DNA of 64,000 nt from Halobacillus litoralis (GCF_009856355.1 NZ_WMEW01000001.1:682001-746000), one strand, 5' to 3'. Numbered from the stretch's first letter, positions 54,512-63,884 are shown. Notes: generated by a model not told the origin, from the letters alone. Made by a program: numbers and translations.

Positions 54512-54703
54512 ATGTTTATTTTCACACTGTTGTCCGGGTTGTGTTTACTCTTTTTCCCTTTACAAGGGATAAGAGATTTCAAATCGGAACAATGGTCGTA
54601 CAAAATCACCCGGATGATTTTTATCACTTTGGCTCTATTACTCATTACAGCAGGTATCATTGGGATTATAGACTTTGTTCATAACCCCAGGGGTACCTTT
54701 TAA
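54512..54703 (+). CDS. Small two-helix membrane protein
   Basis: 63 residues with two hydrophobic segments (FIFTLLSGLCLLFFPLQGI and MIFITLALLLITAGIIGII) joined by a polar loop. Ribosome site agggag ten bases upstream of the ATG. No family recognised. It lies between the permease terminator and the Bce operator region, in the same direction; it could be an independent small gene. The 54704-54961 gap beyond it contains the BceR operator and promoter. Confidence 0.55.
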   Translation: MFIFTLLSGLCLLFFPLQGIRDFKSEQWSYKITRMIFITLALLLITAGIIGIIDFVHNPRGTF

Positions 54704-54858
54704 CGAAACAAAAGGACCACTCATGTAAAACCCTGAGTTATTCTGCACCTCCAAAATCGACGTACGAACGTGACTTGAACCTTATTTAAGCTTCTAAGGT
54801 GAACCCTGGTCTGCTTGTTCAAAACCTATCGCGAGAGCTCTTATTAAATGAAAGCCAT

Positions 54859-54874
54859 GTGACAAAAGTGTCAC
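54859..54874. promoter_or_regulatory. Candidate BceR operator upstream of the ABC transporter
   Basis: GTGACA-AAAG-TGTCAC, a perfect inverted repeat with 4-base centre; contains TGACA-N4-TGTCA, one mismatch from the TNACA-N4-TGTAA sites described for BceR-type regulators. It lies about 55 bases before the -10 box of the transporter promoter. Confidence 0.7.
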
Positions 54875-54927
54875 TTCCACCTCCGATTTTGTTAGCTGAA
54901 TCGAAGGAAACACGTTCCAGACCCACG

Positions 54928-54933
54928 TACAAT
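54928..54933 (+). promoter_or_regulatory. Candidate -10 box of the BceAB-type promoter
   Basis: TACAAT 28 bases before the ABC ATPase start; no good -35 at 17 bases, as expected for a response-regulator-activated promoter. Confidence 0.45.
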
Positions 54934-54961
54934 AAAGTCAGATAGCAAAGGAGGTCAAACG

Positions 54962-55723
54962 ATGAGTTTATTAGAAGCAAGAAAAATCCATAAGAGCTAT
55001 GGAAACAAATTTATGAAGCAGCACGTGCTGGAGGGAATTGATGTCACGATTGATAAAGGAGAGTTCGTCGCCATCATGGGGGCATCCGGATCAGGCAAAA
55101 CGACGCTGTTGAACGTCCTCTCTTCTATTGACCGGGTCAGCCACGGGTCGATTACCATTAACGGTCAGGAAATTACCAGGCAGAAGGATAAACAGCTGGC
55201 GGAGTTCAGGAAGCACCACCTCGGTTTCATTTTTCAGGAATATAACCTGCTGGATACGCTGACCGTGAAGGAAAACATTCTCCTTCCCCTTTCCATTTCC
55301 AAAACGGACCGCAAAGAGGCACAGCGGAAATTCAACGCTCTTGCCGAGGAACTTGGCATTACGGATGTCCAAAACAAGTACCCGAACGAGATTTCAGGAG
55401 GACAGAAACAGCGGACTTCAGCGGCCCGGGCCTTCATCCATGAACCGAATATCATTTTTGCCGATGAGCCGACAGGGGCATTGGACTCCAAGTCCGCATC
55501 CGATCTGCTGGGCAAATTGAGCGGCTTGAATGAAACACGGGAAGCCACCATAGCGATGGTCACGCACGACCCGGTAGCTGCGAGCTACAGCAGCCGCGTC
55601 ATCTTCATCCGTGATGGGCAGATGTATACCCAGTTGAATAAAGGCGGCCAGTCACGGGAGACGTTCCTGAAGGACATCATGAAAACCCAGGGTGTATTGG
55701 GTGGTGTGAGCTATGAGCATTAA
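54962..55723 (+). CDS. BceA-type ABC transporter ATPase
   Basis: 253 residues. Walker [13 protein letters not shown] (about 39-50), Q-loop [12 protein letters not shown], signature [19 protein letters not shown] (about 139-157; note Thr-Ser where many have Val-Ala), Walker [15 protein letters not shown]-loop VTHDP. The MacB/LolD-type ATPase of the peptide-sensing Bce family, coupled with the FtsX-type permease that overlaps its 3' end. Likely confers resistance to cell-wall-active peptides such as bacitracin. Excellent aaaggagg site. Confidence 0.93.
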   Translation: MSLLEARKIHKSYGNKFMKQHVLEGIDVTIDKGEFVAIMGASGSGKTTLLNVLSSIDRVSHGSITINGQEITRQKDKQLAEFRKHHLGFIFQEYNLLDTLTVKENILLPLSISKTDRKEAQRKFNALAEELGITDVQNKYPNEISGGQKQRTSAARAFIHEPNIIFADEPTGALDSKSASDLLGKLSGLNETREATIAMVTHDPVAASYSSRVIFIRDGQMYTQLNKGGQSRETFLKDIMKTQGVLGGVSYEH

Positions 55724-57638
55724 TCAGCTCATTCTGCGTAACTTGAAAAAGAATCTCAAGAACTACTATTTATACGTTTTCGCCCTCGTCTTTTCCGTCG
55801 CCCTTTACTTTTCCTTTGTGACCCTGCAGTACGACCCGGCTATGAGTCAGGACGGATCTGTAAAGGGAAGCGCAGGATTGATGGTCGCTTCGGTTCTATT
55901 GATTGCCATCGTGGCTGTTTTTCTGCTTTATGCCAATGCTTTATTTGTGAAGCGCCGCAGTAAGGAAATCGGCTTATTCCAGCTGATCGGCATGACGAAG
56001 AACCGGATTTTCCGCCTGTTGACCATTGAAAACCTGATCATCTATTTCGGATCGATGGCCGTCGGCATTTTCATCGGATTTGCCGTATCCAAACTGATCC
56101 TTATGGGCTTTTTCAAGATTGTGAACGTCGATGAAGTGGCTGACCTGCACTTTTCCATGGCGGCCCTCTTCCAGACACTGATCGTATTTGCCGGCATTTT
56201 CCTGCTGATCATGGGGACGATGTACATTTTCATCCGGAAACAGTCGATCCTCTCCCTCTTCCGTGTCACCTCAAGCACCCAGGGAAAGGTGAAGAAACTC
56301 TCCCTGTGGGAACACATCATGGGAGTGCTCGGCATTGTCATGATTGCCATGGGTTATTACGTATCCACCCAGCTGTTTGAAGGAGAGATTACATCAATCA
56401 ACGGGCTGTTTGCCGCAATGACGTTCATCCTGGCGTCCACGATCATCGGAACATATTTTTTCTACAAAGGTTCTGTCCGTTTTGTCAGCAACCTGCTCAG
56501 AAAACGAAAAGCCGGCTATATGAACATCAACGAAGTGCTCTCGCTCTCTTCGATGATGTTCCGGATGAAATCCAATGCCTTCCTGCTCACCGTAATTACG
56601 ACCGTTTCCGCCCTTTCTATAGCACTGCTGGCGCTGAGCTACATTTCCCTGTACTCAGCCGAGAGCCTGGCGGAAAACAATGCTCCTGATGATTTTGCTA
56701 TTACCAATGAAGAAAAAGCGATGGCCTTTTCCGATACACTGGAGGAAGAAGGCTTCGAGCATTCCTACAGACAGGTGGAGGTGCTGCAGGCGAAGTTCAA
56801 TGTGGAGGACATTCTGGATGTAGACCTCGAGGATATGAATTTCAATGTAGAAAATACGACCATTCCTATCATCAGTGAAACCGCCGTGCCGGAGCTCGAC
56901 TTGGATAGAGAAAGCATGATCATGACCGGCTACAACGATATTATGCAGTCCTACATTTCGTTAAAAGGCGATGGGAAAGTGGAATGGCTGTCTGAGAATG
57001 ACTCCGTGGATCTTTCCTATCAAGGACTGCGGGAAGACTATGTGATTTCCTCCTATTATACCGCCGGCGGTCTGCCGATCGGCGTCGTGTCCGAAGAGCA
57101 GTTTATGGACATGAAAGAACAACTGGAACCTTCGATCTACACCGGGATCAACCTGGAGGATGACAGCAGGAACGAAGCGGCTTTTCAATTGTTTGAGGAG
57201 GCCGGTTTAACTGAAAGTTTCGAACACCGGTCCCAATGGTACGTGGAAACCTCCCAGAAACAGAACATGGGTGCCGTCATGTTCATCGTGGCCTTTTTAG
57301 GGCTCACCTTCCTTATCACCTCCGGCTGCATCCTCTACTTCAAACAGATGGATGAAGGAGAAGACGAGAAGGAAAGCTATACGGTACTGCGGAAGCTCGG
57401 CTTTACAAGGGGCGACCTTCTGCGCGGCATTCAGGGCAAACAGCTTTTCAACTTCGGGGTACCACTCCTGATCGGCCTGCTGCACAGCTACTTCGCCGTG
57501 AAGTCCGGATGGTTCTTCTTCGGTAATGAAATCTGGACACCGATGCTCATGGTCATGGGAGTCTATACTGCTCTTTACTCCATCTTCGGTCTTCTTTCTG
57601 TCTTTTACTACAAAAGGGTGATCAAAGAAGCGCTGTAA
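55713..57638 (+). CDS. BceB-type ABC transporter permease
   Basis: 641 residues with ten predicted transmembrane helices and a large extracytoplasmic domain of about 200 residues between helices 7 and 8 (approximately 310-520), the layout of BceB permeases. FtsX-like segments [20 protein letters not shown] and [19 protein letters not shown]. Senses or removes antimicrobial peptides and signals through the linked BceS-like kinase. Overlaps the ATPase gene by 11 bases. Acidic extracytoplasmic stretches fit a halotolerant host. Confidence 0.92.
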   Translation: MSINQLILRNLKKNLKNYYLYVFALVFSVALYFSFVTLQYDPAMSQDGSVKGSAGLMVASVLLIAIVAVFLLYANALFVKRRSKEIGLFQLIGMTKNRIFRLLTIENLIIYFGSMAVGIFIGFAVSKLILMGFFKIVNVDEVADLHFSMAALFQTLIVFAGIFLLIMGTMYIFIRKQSILSLFRVTSSTQGKVKKLSLWEHIMGVLGIVMIAMGYYVSTQLFEGEITSINGLFAAMTFILASTIIGTYFFYKGSVRFVSNLLRKRKAGYMNINEVLSLSSMMFRMKSNAFLLTVITTVSALSIALLALSYISLYSAESLAENNAPDDFAITNEEKAMAFSDTLEEEGFEHSYRQVEVLQAKFNVEDILDVDLEDMNFNVENTTIPIISETAVPELDLDRESMIMTGYNDIMQSYISLKGDGKVEWLSENDSVDLSYQGLREDYVISSYYTAGGLPIGVVSEEQFMDMKEQLEPSIYTGINLEDDSRNEAAFQLFEEAGLTESFEHRSQWYVETSQKQNMGAVMFIVAFLGLTFLITSGCILYFKQMDEGEDEKESYTVLRKLGFTRGDLLRGIQGKQLFNFGVPLLIGLLHSYFAVKSGWFFFGNEIWTPMLMVMGVYTALYSIFGLLSVFYYKRVIKEAL

Positions 57639-57703
57639 TTGTCGAGCGGCTCTTTTCCTCCCAGCAGGGACGGTCTGGTATAGTAAAGGCATGAGGTGAA
57701 ACT

Positions 57704-58330
57704 ATGAATTCGAAACATATACTCGAACAAATGAAACAACACCAGCCTTCTGTGCTTGGTCACGAGCAGTTCCGTAAATTCTCTGTCCTTCTGCCGCTCC
57801 TGGAAAAGGATGGAGACATCCACGTTCTGTTCGAGGTGCGTGCCAATACACTAAGACGTCAGCCCGGGGAAATCTGTTTCCCCGGCGGGAAAATCGATCC
57901 GGATGATCCTTCAGCACGTCAAGCCGCTATCCGGGAAACGGAGGAAGAGCTCGGCATCGGACGCGGACAGCTGTCCGACATCTATCCGCTCGACTATCTC
58001 GTCTCCCCTTTCGGAATGATCGTCTATGCTTTTGCAGGATACTTGAATACCGACGAAAGTGCATTTGAAAGAAATCCGGATGAAGTGAAGGAGCTGTTTA
58101 CCGTTCCGCTTTCCTTCTTTATGGACCAGGAACCGGACATCCATTACGTCCATTTTGAAGCCCAGCCGGCGGAAAACTTTCCTTACGAGCTCATCCCGGG
58201 CGGCGAAAACTACAACTGGCGCACCCGTCAGATGGAAGAATATTTTTATCAATATGGAGATAAAGTGATCTGGGGGATGACCGCAAGGATCCTTGCCCAC
58301 TTTGTCGACGTATTGAAAAAGGAACAGTAA
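57704..58330 (+). CDS. Nudix hydrolase, CoA pyrophosphatase type
   Basis: 208 residues. UPF0035-type signature LRRQPGEICFPGGKI followed by the Nudix box, written GGKIDPDDPSARQAAIRE and ETEEELGI; the usual Glu of the first G-x5-E position is Asp. Related to E. coli NudL/YeaB and B. subtilis YeaB-like CoA diphosphatases, which cleave CoA to phosphopantetheine and 3',5'-ADP. Ribosome site gaggtg upstream. Single gene with a bidirectional terminator. Confidence 0.9.
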   Translation: MNSKHILEQMKQHQPSVLGHEQFRKFSVLLPLLEKDGDIHVLFEVRANTLRRQPGEICFPGGKIDPDDPSARQAAIRETEEELGIGRGQLSDIYPLDYLVSPFGMIVYAFAGYLNTDESAFERNPDEVKELFTVPLSFFMDQEPDIHYVHFEAQPAENFPYELIPGGENYNWRTRQMEEYFYQYGDKVIWGMTARILAHFVDVLKKEQ

Positions 58331-58340
58331 ATTCAAAAGA

Positions 58341-58386
58341 AAAAAGCCTGTCCCGTGCTTAAGGTTTGAGCACGGGACAGGCTTTC
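58341..58386. terminator. Bidirectional intrinsic terminator
   Basis: Perfect 17-bp stem (58343-58359 with 58369-58385) flanked by A-run and T-rich sequence, between the Nudix gene and the convergent membrane-protein gene. Confidence 0.92.
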
Positions 58387-58446
58387 TATGTATTTCTTCT
58401 GCCATATACGTTGTGATTTACAAGCTGATTTCACGGGCCTGACGTA

Positions 58447-58902
58447 TTACGGTAAAGCATCAAAAAAGGACCGGCCTTCTTCTACTGACTCCCGGAACAT
58501 GAAGAGAATAAAAACCAGTAGAATGAATAGAAAGGTGATCGATCCCCATTTCACTATATTCCCCCACCTCTTTGATAACATTCCGGTACTTTTAATACCA
58601 AGACGTTTATAAACACCCTCCGTAAGCAGGATGAAAGGAAAGGCTGCGATGATTGAAATGAGGAGCCCAAACATCTTTTTCAATTCCTTTTCTACAAAAA
58701 GCGTGCCGTTGTGGGATACATTCTCAGCTGGAAGAGGGGCTGTTTCCACGACCTTTCCCCTCCAATTATATTTTTCAACGGTCTCCCCCTCCATCCCTAC
58801 ACCAAACGGAACGTGATAAGAACTATATTCAAGCGTGAACTGGATGCCGTAGATCATAAGAACAAGTATCAGAGGAACCAGCCAGGGAATCAAACGTTTC
58901 AT
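58447..58902 (-). CDS. Uncharacterised membrane protein
   Basis: 151 residues with three hydrophobic helices (about 5-24, 78-97, 117-137) and an extracytoplasmic loop of about 50 residues between the first two (EYSSYHVPFGVGMEGETVEKY). Strong aaggagg ribosome site ten bases upstream. No family recognised. A charged C-terminal tail (FRESVEEGRSFFDALP). Single gene. Confidence 0.7.
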   Translation of the reverse strand: MKRLIPWLVPLILVLMIYGIQFTLEYSSYHVPFGVGMEGETVEKYNWRGKVVETAPLPAENVSHNGTLFVEKELKKMFGLLISIIAAFPFILLTEGVYKRLGIKSTGMLSKRWGNIVKWGSITFLFILLVFILFMFRESVEEGRSFFDALP

Positions 58903-59018
58903 ACATGTCCATCCTCCTTTTCCATAATCAGGATAACATTCAACTTCTTATTTTTACCATAATATAAACAGATAAATAGATATTGGAATTTCCTGTAATC
59001 CTATAGGAACTGGAGGCG

Positions 59019-59210
59019 ATGATAGGACGGAAGAAGAGAGGTGGAAGGAAATTAAACGTCTGCGCACCGATGAAAAAAGGCAGAGTGTGCCACTGAAAGC
59101 ATTGACCGGAAAAGCCCTCTATGAAACACCAACGGGGACGGCCCCATCATCCTTAACGTTGATGATCCAGAACAGCAAAAATTATGGAGCCTGGAGCAGC
59201 TGAAATATAA
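59019..59210 (+). pseudogene. Frameshifted remnant of a small gene
   Basis: A ggaggcg site precedes ATG 59019, but its frame is short. The adjacent frame reads EERWKEIKRLRTDEKRQ, then LTGKALYETPTGT, and breaks at the GGGG run 59134-59137; the next frame then reads PIILNVDDPEQQKLWSLEQL and KYKN. The two parts join as one sensible protein if one G is restored, and one more base change near the start would link it to the ATG. This looks like a decayed gene of about 65 residues; sequencing error at the G-run is an alternative. Family not recognised. Confidence 0.4.
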
Positions 59211-59234
59211 AAACGCTGCAACTTACGCAGCGTC
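59208..59234 (-). terminator. Intrinsic terminator overlapping the next gene's stop
   Basis: Minus strand ACGCTGC...GCAGCGT stem followed by five T; the stop codon of the secreted-protein gene (59223-59225) lies in its loop. Confidence 0.8.
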
Positions 59235-60146
59235 TCCAATTACTAAGAGATTCTTATAATTTTCCTGTATGAATCCGATGATGGTTCCCAGCGTCTGTCC
59301 TTTAAAAGCATCCGGAACCGATTCACCGTTCGGATCAGCATAATAAAAAGCGTCTTTTTCTTCGCTGTAGGAGAATCCCAGCTTGGTCAAACGATTGTTC
59401 AATTCTTCCGGATTTTCTTCAAGTCCCGTCTGCTGCTTGAAGTACTCTGTCGGATATATCCATACATCAACGTCATCACTGCCGGTCTCTACAATGAATA
59501 AGTCCGTGTCATACTGGGAAATCCACTGATTTTTTGAGAAAAGGGCTACACCTGATCCTTCCAGTCCTGCGATTCCTACTAAGTTCACTCCAAAAATTTC
59601 ATTGATCATTGTATACCGTTCTTCAGCGGTCAGGCGTTTTTTGAAGGACGACCAGTACAGTTCCATGACGCGGACTTTGGAAAATTGACCGATTTCTTCA
59701 TCACTCAACGGTTTAGGAGAAGCCTCCCGGACGCGTTCAAGGACATGGTCTGAATACGTGCCTGCCTGCTTTCCAGCTCCAAGGTCGGAAATGGCTTGAA
59801 GATCAATACTGAACACAGCATCGACCACCCTGATCAATGTATAAGGCGTAACCCGCCGGTTGTTTCGATCCAGATAATGATCCATAATGTCCGCCTTGGT
59901 CATCGTTTCAATCGAGGATTCTGCCTCATGAAACGAATCCGTGCCCTTCGATTCCTTTCTCCTATCCTTATAAACGGTAGACATAATCGGATCGCTGTAC
60001 TTCCATTCCTCTGCGTCAAGATTCTGTTTCCAGCTCTTCGCCTCAACCTCTTGAGGAACTGCAGCCGATACTCCTGCCGTGAACAAAGTGAACGCCGTCA
60101 AAATTACCGCAGACTTCTGCATCCATTTTTTACGAAAACGCTCCAT
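59223..60146 (-). CDS. Uncharacterised secreted protein
   Basis: 307 residues from ATG 60146 (gaggagaggaag upstream); the longer open frame continues past this but without a ribosome site. N-terminal Sec signal: basic MERFRKKWMQK, hydrophobic SAVILTAFTLFTAGVSA and a likely cleavage after VSA or VEA. The mature part has many charged helices (EASPKPLSDEEIGQFSKVRV, LTAEERYTMINEIFGVNLVG) and a terminal FKGQTLGTIIGFIQENYKNL. No catalytic motif or family recognised. Single gene, followed by a terminator overlapping its stop codon. Confidence 0.78.
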   Translation of the reverse strand: MERFRKKWMQKSAVILTAFTLFTAGVSAAVPQEVEAKSWKQNLDAEEWKYSDPIMSTVYKDRRKESKGTDSFHEAESSIETMTKADIMDHYLDRNNRRVTPYTLIRVVDAVFSIDLQAISDLGAGKQAGTYSDHVLERVREASPKPLSDEEIGQFSKVRVMELYWSSFKKRLTAEERYTMINEIFGVNLVGIAGLEGSGVALFSKNQWISQYDTDLFIVETGSDDVDVWIYPTEYFKQQTGLEENPEELNNRLTKLGFSYSEEKDAFYYADPNGESVPDAFKGQTLGTIIGFIQENYKNLLVIGDAA

Positions 60147-60342
60147 TTCTTCCTCTCCTCTATCGTGTGTCTGCCACCTTCCCAGGCTGGACACATCAAA
60201 AATATGGATGATGTACTCTCCCGTTGAGTGGTCTATTTTAACTATACCCGATGTTGTCGAATAAGGACACATCCAGCCGATTAAAAGTGTGAGGATCCCT
60301 TCTGCACAGGGTACACTAGGAGAAAAAAGGGAGAGAATGAGC

Positions 60343-61794
60343 ATGAGCACCTATTCGATTGTCTGGTTCCGGAACGACCTCCGGGTTCACGACCATAAAC
60401 CGCTGACGAGGGCTGTTATGGCAGGGTATCCAGTCATCGCGCTTTATATTTTCGATCCTTATGAATACAGGGATCTTTCCTATGGTTTTAAAAAAACCGG
60501 GAGACACCGGGCACAATTTATCCAGGAGAGTCTGGAAGACCTGCGGACGAATCTCGCTGAGCTGAATGTCCCGCTTGTGATTAGGTACAAGGACCCGGTA
60601 GATGCTTTCCTCGAGCTCTCCGATTATTTGACTATTAACGGTGTGTACCTTCATGAAGAAATCGCCACGGAAGAGCAGCAGACCGAAAGAGGAGTTCGAA
60701 AGGCTCTTCCCGGCGTACCTTTTTACGTTGATCACGGACATAATCTGTTTCCCCCGGAAGACCTGCCGTTTTCCATCAAGGACGTCCCGGATACGTTTTC
60801 CCAGTTTAGAAAAAGGATCGAAAAAATTGGCATGATGCCTCCTCAAGCACTCGCTCCACCTCAAACGGCTGTAAAAGCGGAGCTTCCAAACAAGCTGGAG
60901 GAAGGAAAGATTCGGGGCGCAGCTGTCTCAGGCCGGGAGGTACAACGGGAAGAAGCTCGTTACCGCGGAGGATCGACAGCGGCTAAACGACGGCTCCGCG
61001 ATTACATCTTCACCAAGGACCGCCTCCGTATTTATAAGGAAACGAGAAACGGGATGCTGTTGGAGGACGATTCCTCCAAATTTTCTCCTTACCTGGCCAA
61101 CGGCAATCTGTCCCCGCGCGTCGTGTATGAACAGATCCAGCACTATGAGAGAGCCTATACGAAGAACGAATCGACCTACATGCTTTATTTCGAACTGCTG
61201 TGGCGGGACTACTTCCACCTCGTTCACCGAAAATACGGGGACCGCTTTTTTTACAAAACGGGGCTGACTGGCTTGGAGATCCCCTGGAAAACAAGCGATG
61301 AACACCTGCAGGCGTGGATGGATGGACGCACTGGTTATCCGCTCGTCGATGCAGGCATGCGTGAGTTAAAACAGACCGGGTTCATGTCCAACCGGGCGCG
61401 TCAGAACGTGGCCAGCTTTTTCACGAAAAACCTGGGGCTGGACTGGCGGATCGGGGCCGCCTGGTTTGAATCCCAGCTCGTCGATTATGATGTAAGCAGC
61501 AACTACGGCAACTGGCTGTATACGGCCGGAGTCGGAAATGATGCTGTTTCCTTCCGGGCCTTTAACGTGGAAAAACAGGCAGAGGATTATGATCCTGATG
61601 GTGATTACCTGCGCTGTTGGCTTCCAGAGCTCCGCGAACTGCCTGTACCCTGGATCTTTAAGCCTAGGGAAATGGGGATGATTGAGCAGGAGCAGTATGG
61701 GGTTCATCTCGGAGAGGACTACCCGTTTCCGATCATTGACTTATACGAATCGATGCGGGAGATGAAGACCGCTTTTGAAGAAGCGTCAAAATAG
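60343..61794 (+). CDS. Cryptochrome/photolyase family protein (Cry-DASH-like)
   Basis: 483 residues from ATG 60343 (aagggag nine bases upstream; ATG 60337 also possible). N-terminal Rossmann-like photolyase domain (IVWFRNDLRVHDHKPL) and C-terminal FAD domain: KFSPYLANGNLSPRVVYEQI, FELLWRDYFHLVHRKYGDRFF, GRTGYPLVDAGMRELKQTGF, MSNRARQNVASFFTKNL and NYGNWLYTAGVGNDA. The ELLWRDYF and GNW-Y-AGVGND patterns are those of the DASH clade, which repairs pyrimidine dimers in single-stranded DNA or acts as a photoreceptor. With the rhodopsin at 43520 it is the second light-absorbing protein in the window. Confidence 0.92.
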   Translation: MSTYSIVWFRNDLRVHDHKPLTRAVMAGYPVIALYIFDPYEYRDLSYGFKKTGRHRAQFIQESLEDLRTNLAELNVPLVIRYKDPVDAFLELSDYLTINGVYLHEEIATEEQQTERGVRKALPGVPFYVDHGHNLFPPEDLPFSIKDVPDTFSQFRKRIEKIGMMPPQALAPPQTAVKAELPNKLEEGKIRGAAVSGREVQREEARYRGGSTAAKRRLRDYIFTKDRLRIYKETRNGMLLEDDSSKFSPYLANGNLSPRVVYEQIQHYERAYTKNESTYMLYFELLWRDYFHLVHRKYGDRFFYKTGLTGLEIPWKTSDEHLQAWMDGRTGYPLVDAGMRELKQTGFMSNRARQNVASFFTKNLGLDWRIGAAWFESQLVDYDVSSNYGNWLYTAGVGNDAVSFRAFNVEKQAEDYDPDGDYLRCWLPELRELPVPWIFKPREMGMIEQEQYGVHLGEDYPFPIIDLYESMREMKTAFEEASK

Positions 61795-61834
61795 AGAAAA
61801 GCCGCTGACACCTTCCTGTCAGCGGCTTTTTCTC
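61794..61834. terminator. Bidirectional intrinsic terminator
   Basis: Long perfect stem (GAGAAAAGCCGCTGACA with its complement) between the cryptochrome gene and the convergent lipoprotein gene. Confidence 0.92.
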
Positions 61835-62531
61835 AATTCTGTTTCGTTTTCCGTTTCTTCCGCATATAAAAGAGGACAGCTCCGATGATCAGGAGAGCTG
61901 CGACAGCGGTTATGATGATGTTCCGGATGTTCGGCACAGCGATTTCCACCATCATGTTCGTCGTACCGGCGGTCTGAATATCCCACTGCAGCTCATTTCC
62001 ATCCACCCGGTCGGCGTTGTGGTCTTCCGGGGCGATCGGAAGGTCAAGGGTGAATGTCAAATCCAGCTGGTCCGAAACCATCTGCTGCATACCACCCATG
62101 ATCCCGCTGTTTTTAAGATCCATTTCAGCTTCGACCTGATATGTAGTCGTAAACCACCCGGGCTCCTCCGACCATTCTACAGGAAGACCTTCCATCACAT
62201 CCCCGATTCCAGCGGCTGCCGGCTGTTCCAGCTGATCCGGAACCTGGATCTCCTCAACATTGTCAAACGCCTTTCCGGCTGTAAACCCGACATAGCCGTC
62301 TTCCTCGTAGGGGTCCACTTGATAGCCGCGGGATTCCAGGTCCTGCTCCGCTTCATCAATCACGCCCTGCATCCGGTCCATGAACAAACCCGCCTCTTCC
62401 TCATTCACCCCAATCTGCACCCGGGCATCTCCACTCTTGTCCTTATTAACGGTAAGCTTCACATCTCCCTGTACACAACCGCTTATGAAAAGCAGACTGA
62501 CTAAAAGCAGCATGCCCAGCCTTTTTCTCAT
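61833..62531 (-). CDS. DUF3153 (LppM-like) lipoprotein
   Basis: 232 residues from ATG 62531. Lipoprotein signal with lipobox FISG-C (Cys19): RLGMLLLVSLLFISGCVQGD. The extracytoplasmic part begins VKLTVNKDKSGDARVQIG, the DUF3153 pattern, and a second transmembrane helix near the C terminus (IRNIIITAVAALLIIGAVLFY) ends in a basic tail. Membrane-attached at both ends. Role unknown. Its ATG overlaps the stop of the upstream gene by one base, so the two are co-translated. Confidence 0.85.
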   Translation of the reverse strand: MRKRLGMLLLVSLLFISGCVQGDVKLTVNKDKSGDARVQIGVNEEEAGLFMDRMQGVIDEAEQDLESRGYQVDPYEEDGYVGFTAGKAFDNVEEIQVPDQLEQPAAAGIGDVMEGLPVEWSEEPGWFTTTYQVEAEMDLKNSGIMGGMQQMVSDQLDLTFTLDLPIAPEDHNADRVDGNELQWDIQTAGTTNMMVEIAVPNIRNIIITAVAALLIIGAVLFYMRKKRKTKQN

Positions 62532-63376
62532 TATCCTTCTCCCCTTTCCCAGAAACACTGCTGGATATAGGCTCCAATCTCCTTCTGACTCTCTCGTGTC
62601 CCATAACGTCCGTGGTGTGTACCGAGCTCATCCCTCCGGCTGCCAAGGGCCAGGAACGGCTCGGACGGCTTAAAATCAAGACCAATGACAGGAACACCGA
62701 GGGCGTGATGGGTGCCGATATGAAAACGCGCCGCTGGATATTTCCCCACTTTCCGTGTGCAATCGTACGTCACGGGGTAAACGTCGGCAAACCTTTTCCT
62801 GTGCTCTTTCCCAAGGAGCAGAATACAGGAAGGCTGTAAATAATCCAGCGTCTTGTCCAGCATATCCGTCACTTCAGGAAGCCGCAGCCATTCTTCTTTT
62901 CTTTTTATTTTACCCATAAAACGGAGCGTGGGAAAAGGAAATGCATCCACATGCATGAGGGGTGGATCACTTTCATAAAAAGAGGCGCCGATTCCATTCA
63001 TAAAGCCTTCGAGCTTCGATCCGCCCGCTCTGCCGAACCAGCGGGTATAGGCTTCTCCTCCCTTGAAATAGGTCTCGTATTTGTTGATGACGGCTGTCTG
63101 CTGAACAGCCTCTTTTTGAAAGGATGCGAGCAGATCCGCGCTCTGCGGACCAAACGGCTCCGCCGTCGTCTGCCAAACAGCCTGCTCGTTTAAAAAGTAC
63201 CGGGATGTCGGATTTGTCCCGATGGTGACAATCGGACGGTACCGCTTCTGCCCGAGCCATAAAACGGGGACCGACCGGTGGACCAACTCCTGCCGGATAT
63301 CCGACTGTCCCAGTTTCACTTGAATATCCACCGCCTGCCGAAGCAGCTGACGGCCTTCATATCCATCATCAGTCAT
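62531..63376 (-). CDS. Uncharacterised protein, possible uracil-DNA glycosylase-like fold
   Basis: 281 residues from ATG 63376 (ggagggagatcg upstream). Segments RPIVTIGTNPTSRYFL, MHVDAFPFPTLRFMG, CILLLGKEHRKRF, and HIGTHHALGVPVIGLDFKPS, LGTHHGRYG suggest an alpha/beta fold like uracil-DNA glycosylase-like proteins (strand followed by G-T-N-P, later conserved His). This is a guess from motif shape; no canonical UDG active-site motif is seen. Operon with the lipoprotein gene downstream. Confidence 0.6.
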   Translation of the reverse strand: MTDDGYEGRQLLRQAVDIQVKLGQSDIRQELVHRSVPVLWLGQKRYRPIVTIGTNPTSRYFLNEQAVWQTTAEPFGPQSADLLASFQKEAVQQTAVINKYETYFKGGEAYTRWFGRAGGSKLEGFMNGIGASFYESDPPLMHVDAFPFPTLRFMGKIKRKEEWLRLPEVTDMLDKTLDYLQPSCILLLGKEHRKRFADVYPVTYDCTRKVGKYPAARFHIGTHHALGVPVIGLDFKPSEPFLALGSRRDELGTHHGRYGTRESQKEIGAYIQQCFWERGEG

Positions 63377-63474
63377 CGATCTCCCTCCTCTCCCTTCCTT
63401 TCCCGTCACGTCCACGAATTAACAGCGTAGAGCACGTTTCATTGGGAGACGATAAAGAAAGGAGGGATCTTAGA

Positions 63475-63822
63475 ATGGATGGACAACCGTTAACCATTGA
63501 ACATTTCAACGAACGCTTCCAGCGATGGAGCGGTGCAGATATTATCATTACGAAGCATGAGCTGAATGATGAGGACACCACCGTCATGCATCTCGATCAC
63601 ATCGCCTATGGAACAGACACCACCCGGCTGGATGAGTACCTGCCGATGCATTCCCTGTTCCTATACGGCGAAGGCGAAGCAGAAATCGGACCTCAGCAGA
63701 TGGAGCCTCTTCCGGCACCTTATTATGAAATCCCCCTGCAGGATACGACGCAGTATATCTACAGCAGGGACGCCTTCGTGTTAATGACAGACCGGGCGAC
63801 CTACACGATCGAGAAACGATGA
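63475..63822 (+). CDS. Uncharacterised 115-residue protein
   Basis: From ATG 63475 with aaaggaggg eight bases upstream. Soluble, acidic (ITKHELNDEDTTVMHLDHIA), with a central LFLYGEGEAEIGPQQMEPLP and C-terminal YIYSRDAFVLMTDRATYTIE; mixed beta structure likely. No family recognised. Divergent from the UDG-like gene and ended by an intrinsic terminator. Confidence 0.75.
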   Translation: MDGQPLTIEHFNERFQRWSGADIIITKHELNDEDTTVMHLDHIAYGTDTTRLDEYLPMHSLFLYGEGEAEIGPQQMEPLPAPYYEIPLQDTTQYIYSRDAFVLMTDRATYTIEKR

Positions 63823-63848
63823 AAGCCCCGGCAGCCCGGGGCTTTTTT
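63822..63848 (+). terminator. Intrinsic terminator
   Basis: AAAGCCCCGG...CCGGGGCTTTTTT, 8-9 bp GC-rich stem and T-run immediately after the stop of the 115-residue gene. Confidence 0.88.
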
Positions 63849-63884
63849 ACTGAACAAAAATAAAATCAGGGAAGATCCCTGCCG

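Noticed and set aside
60289..60314. SigB promoter for the cryptochrome gene
   Set aside because: GGGTAC is present at 60309-60314, but the expected -35 region reads GTGAGG, two of six matches. The SigA alternative is equally weak.
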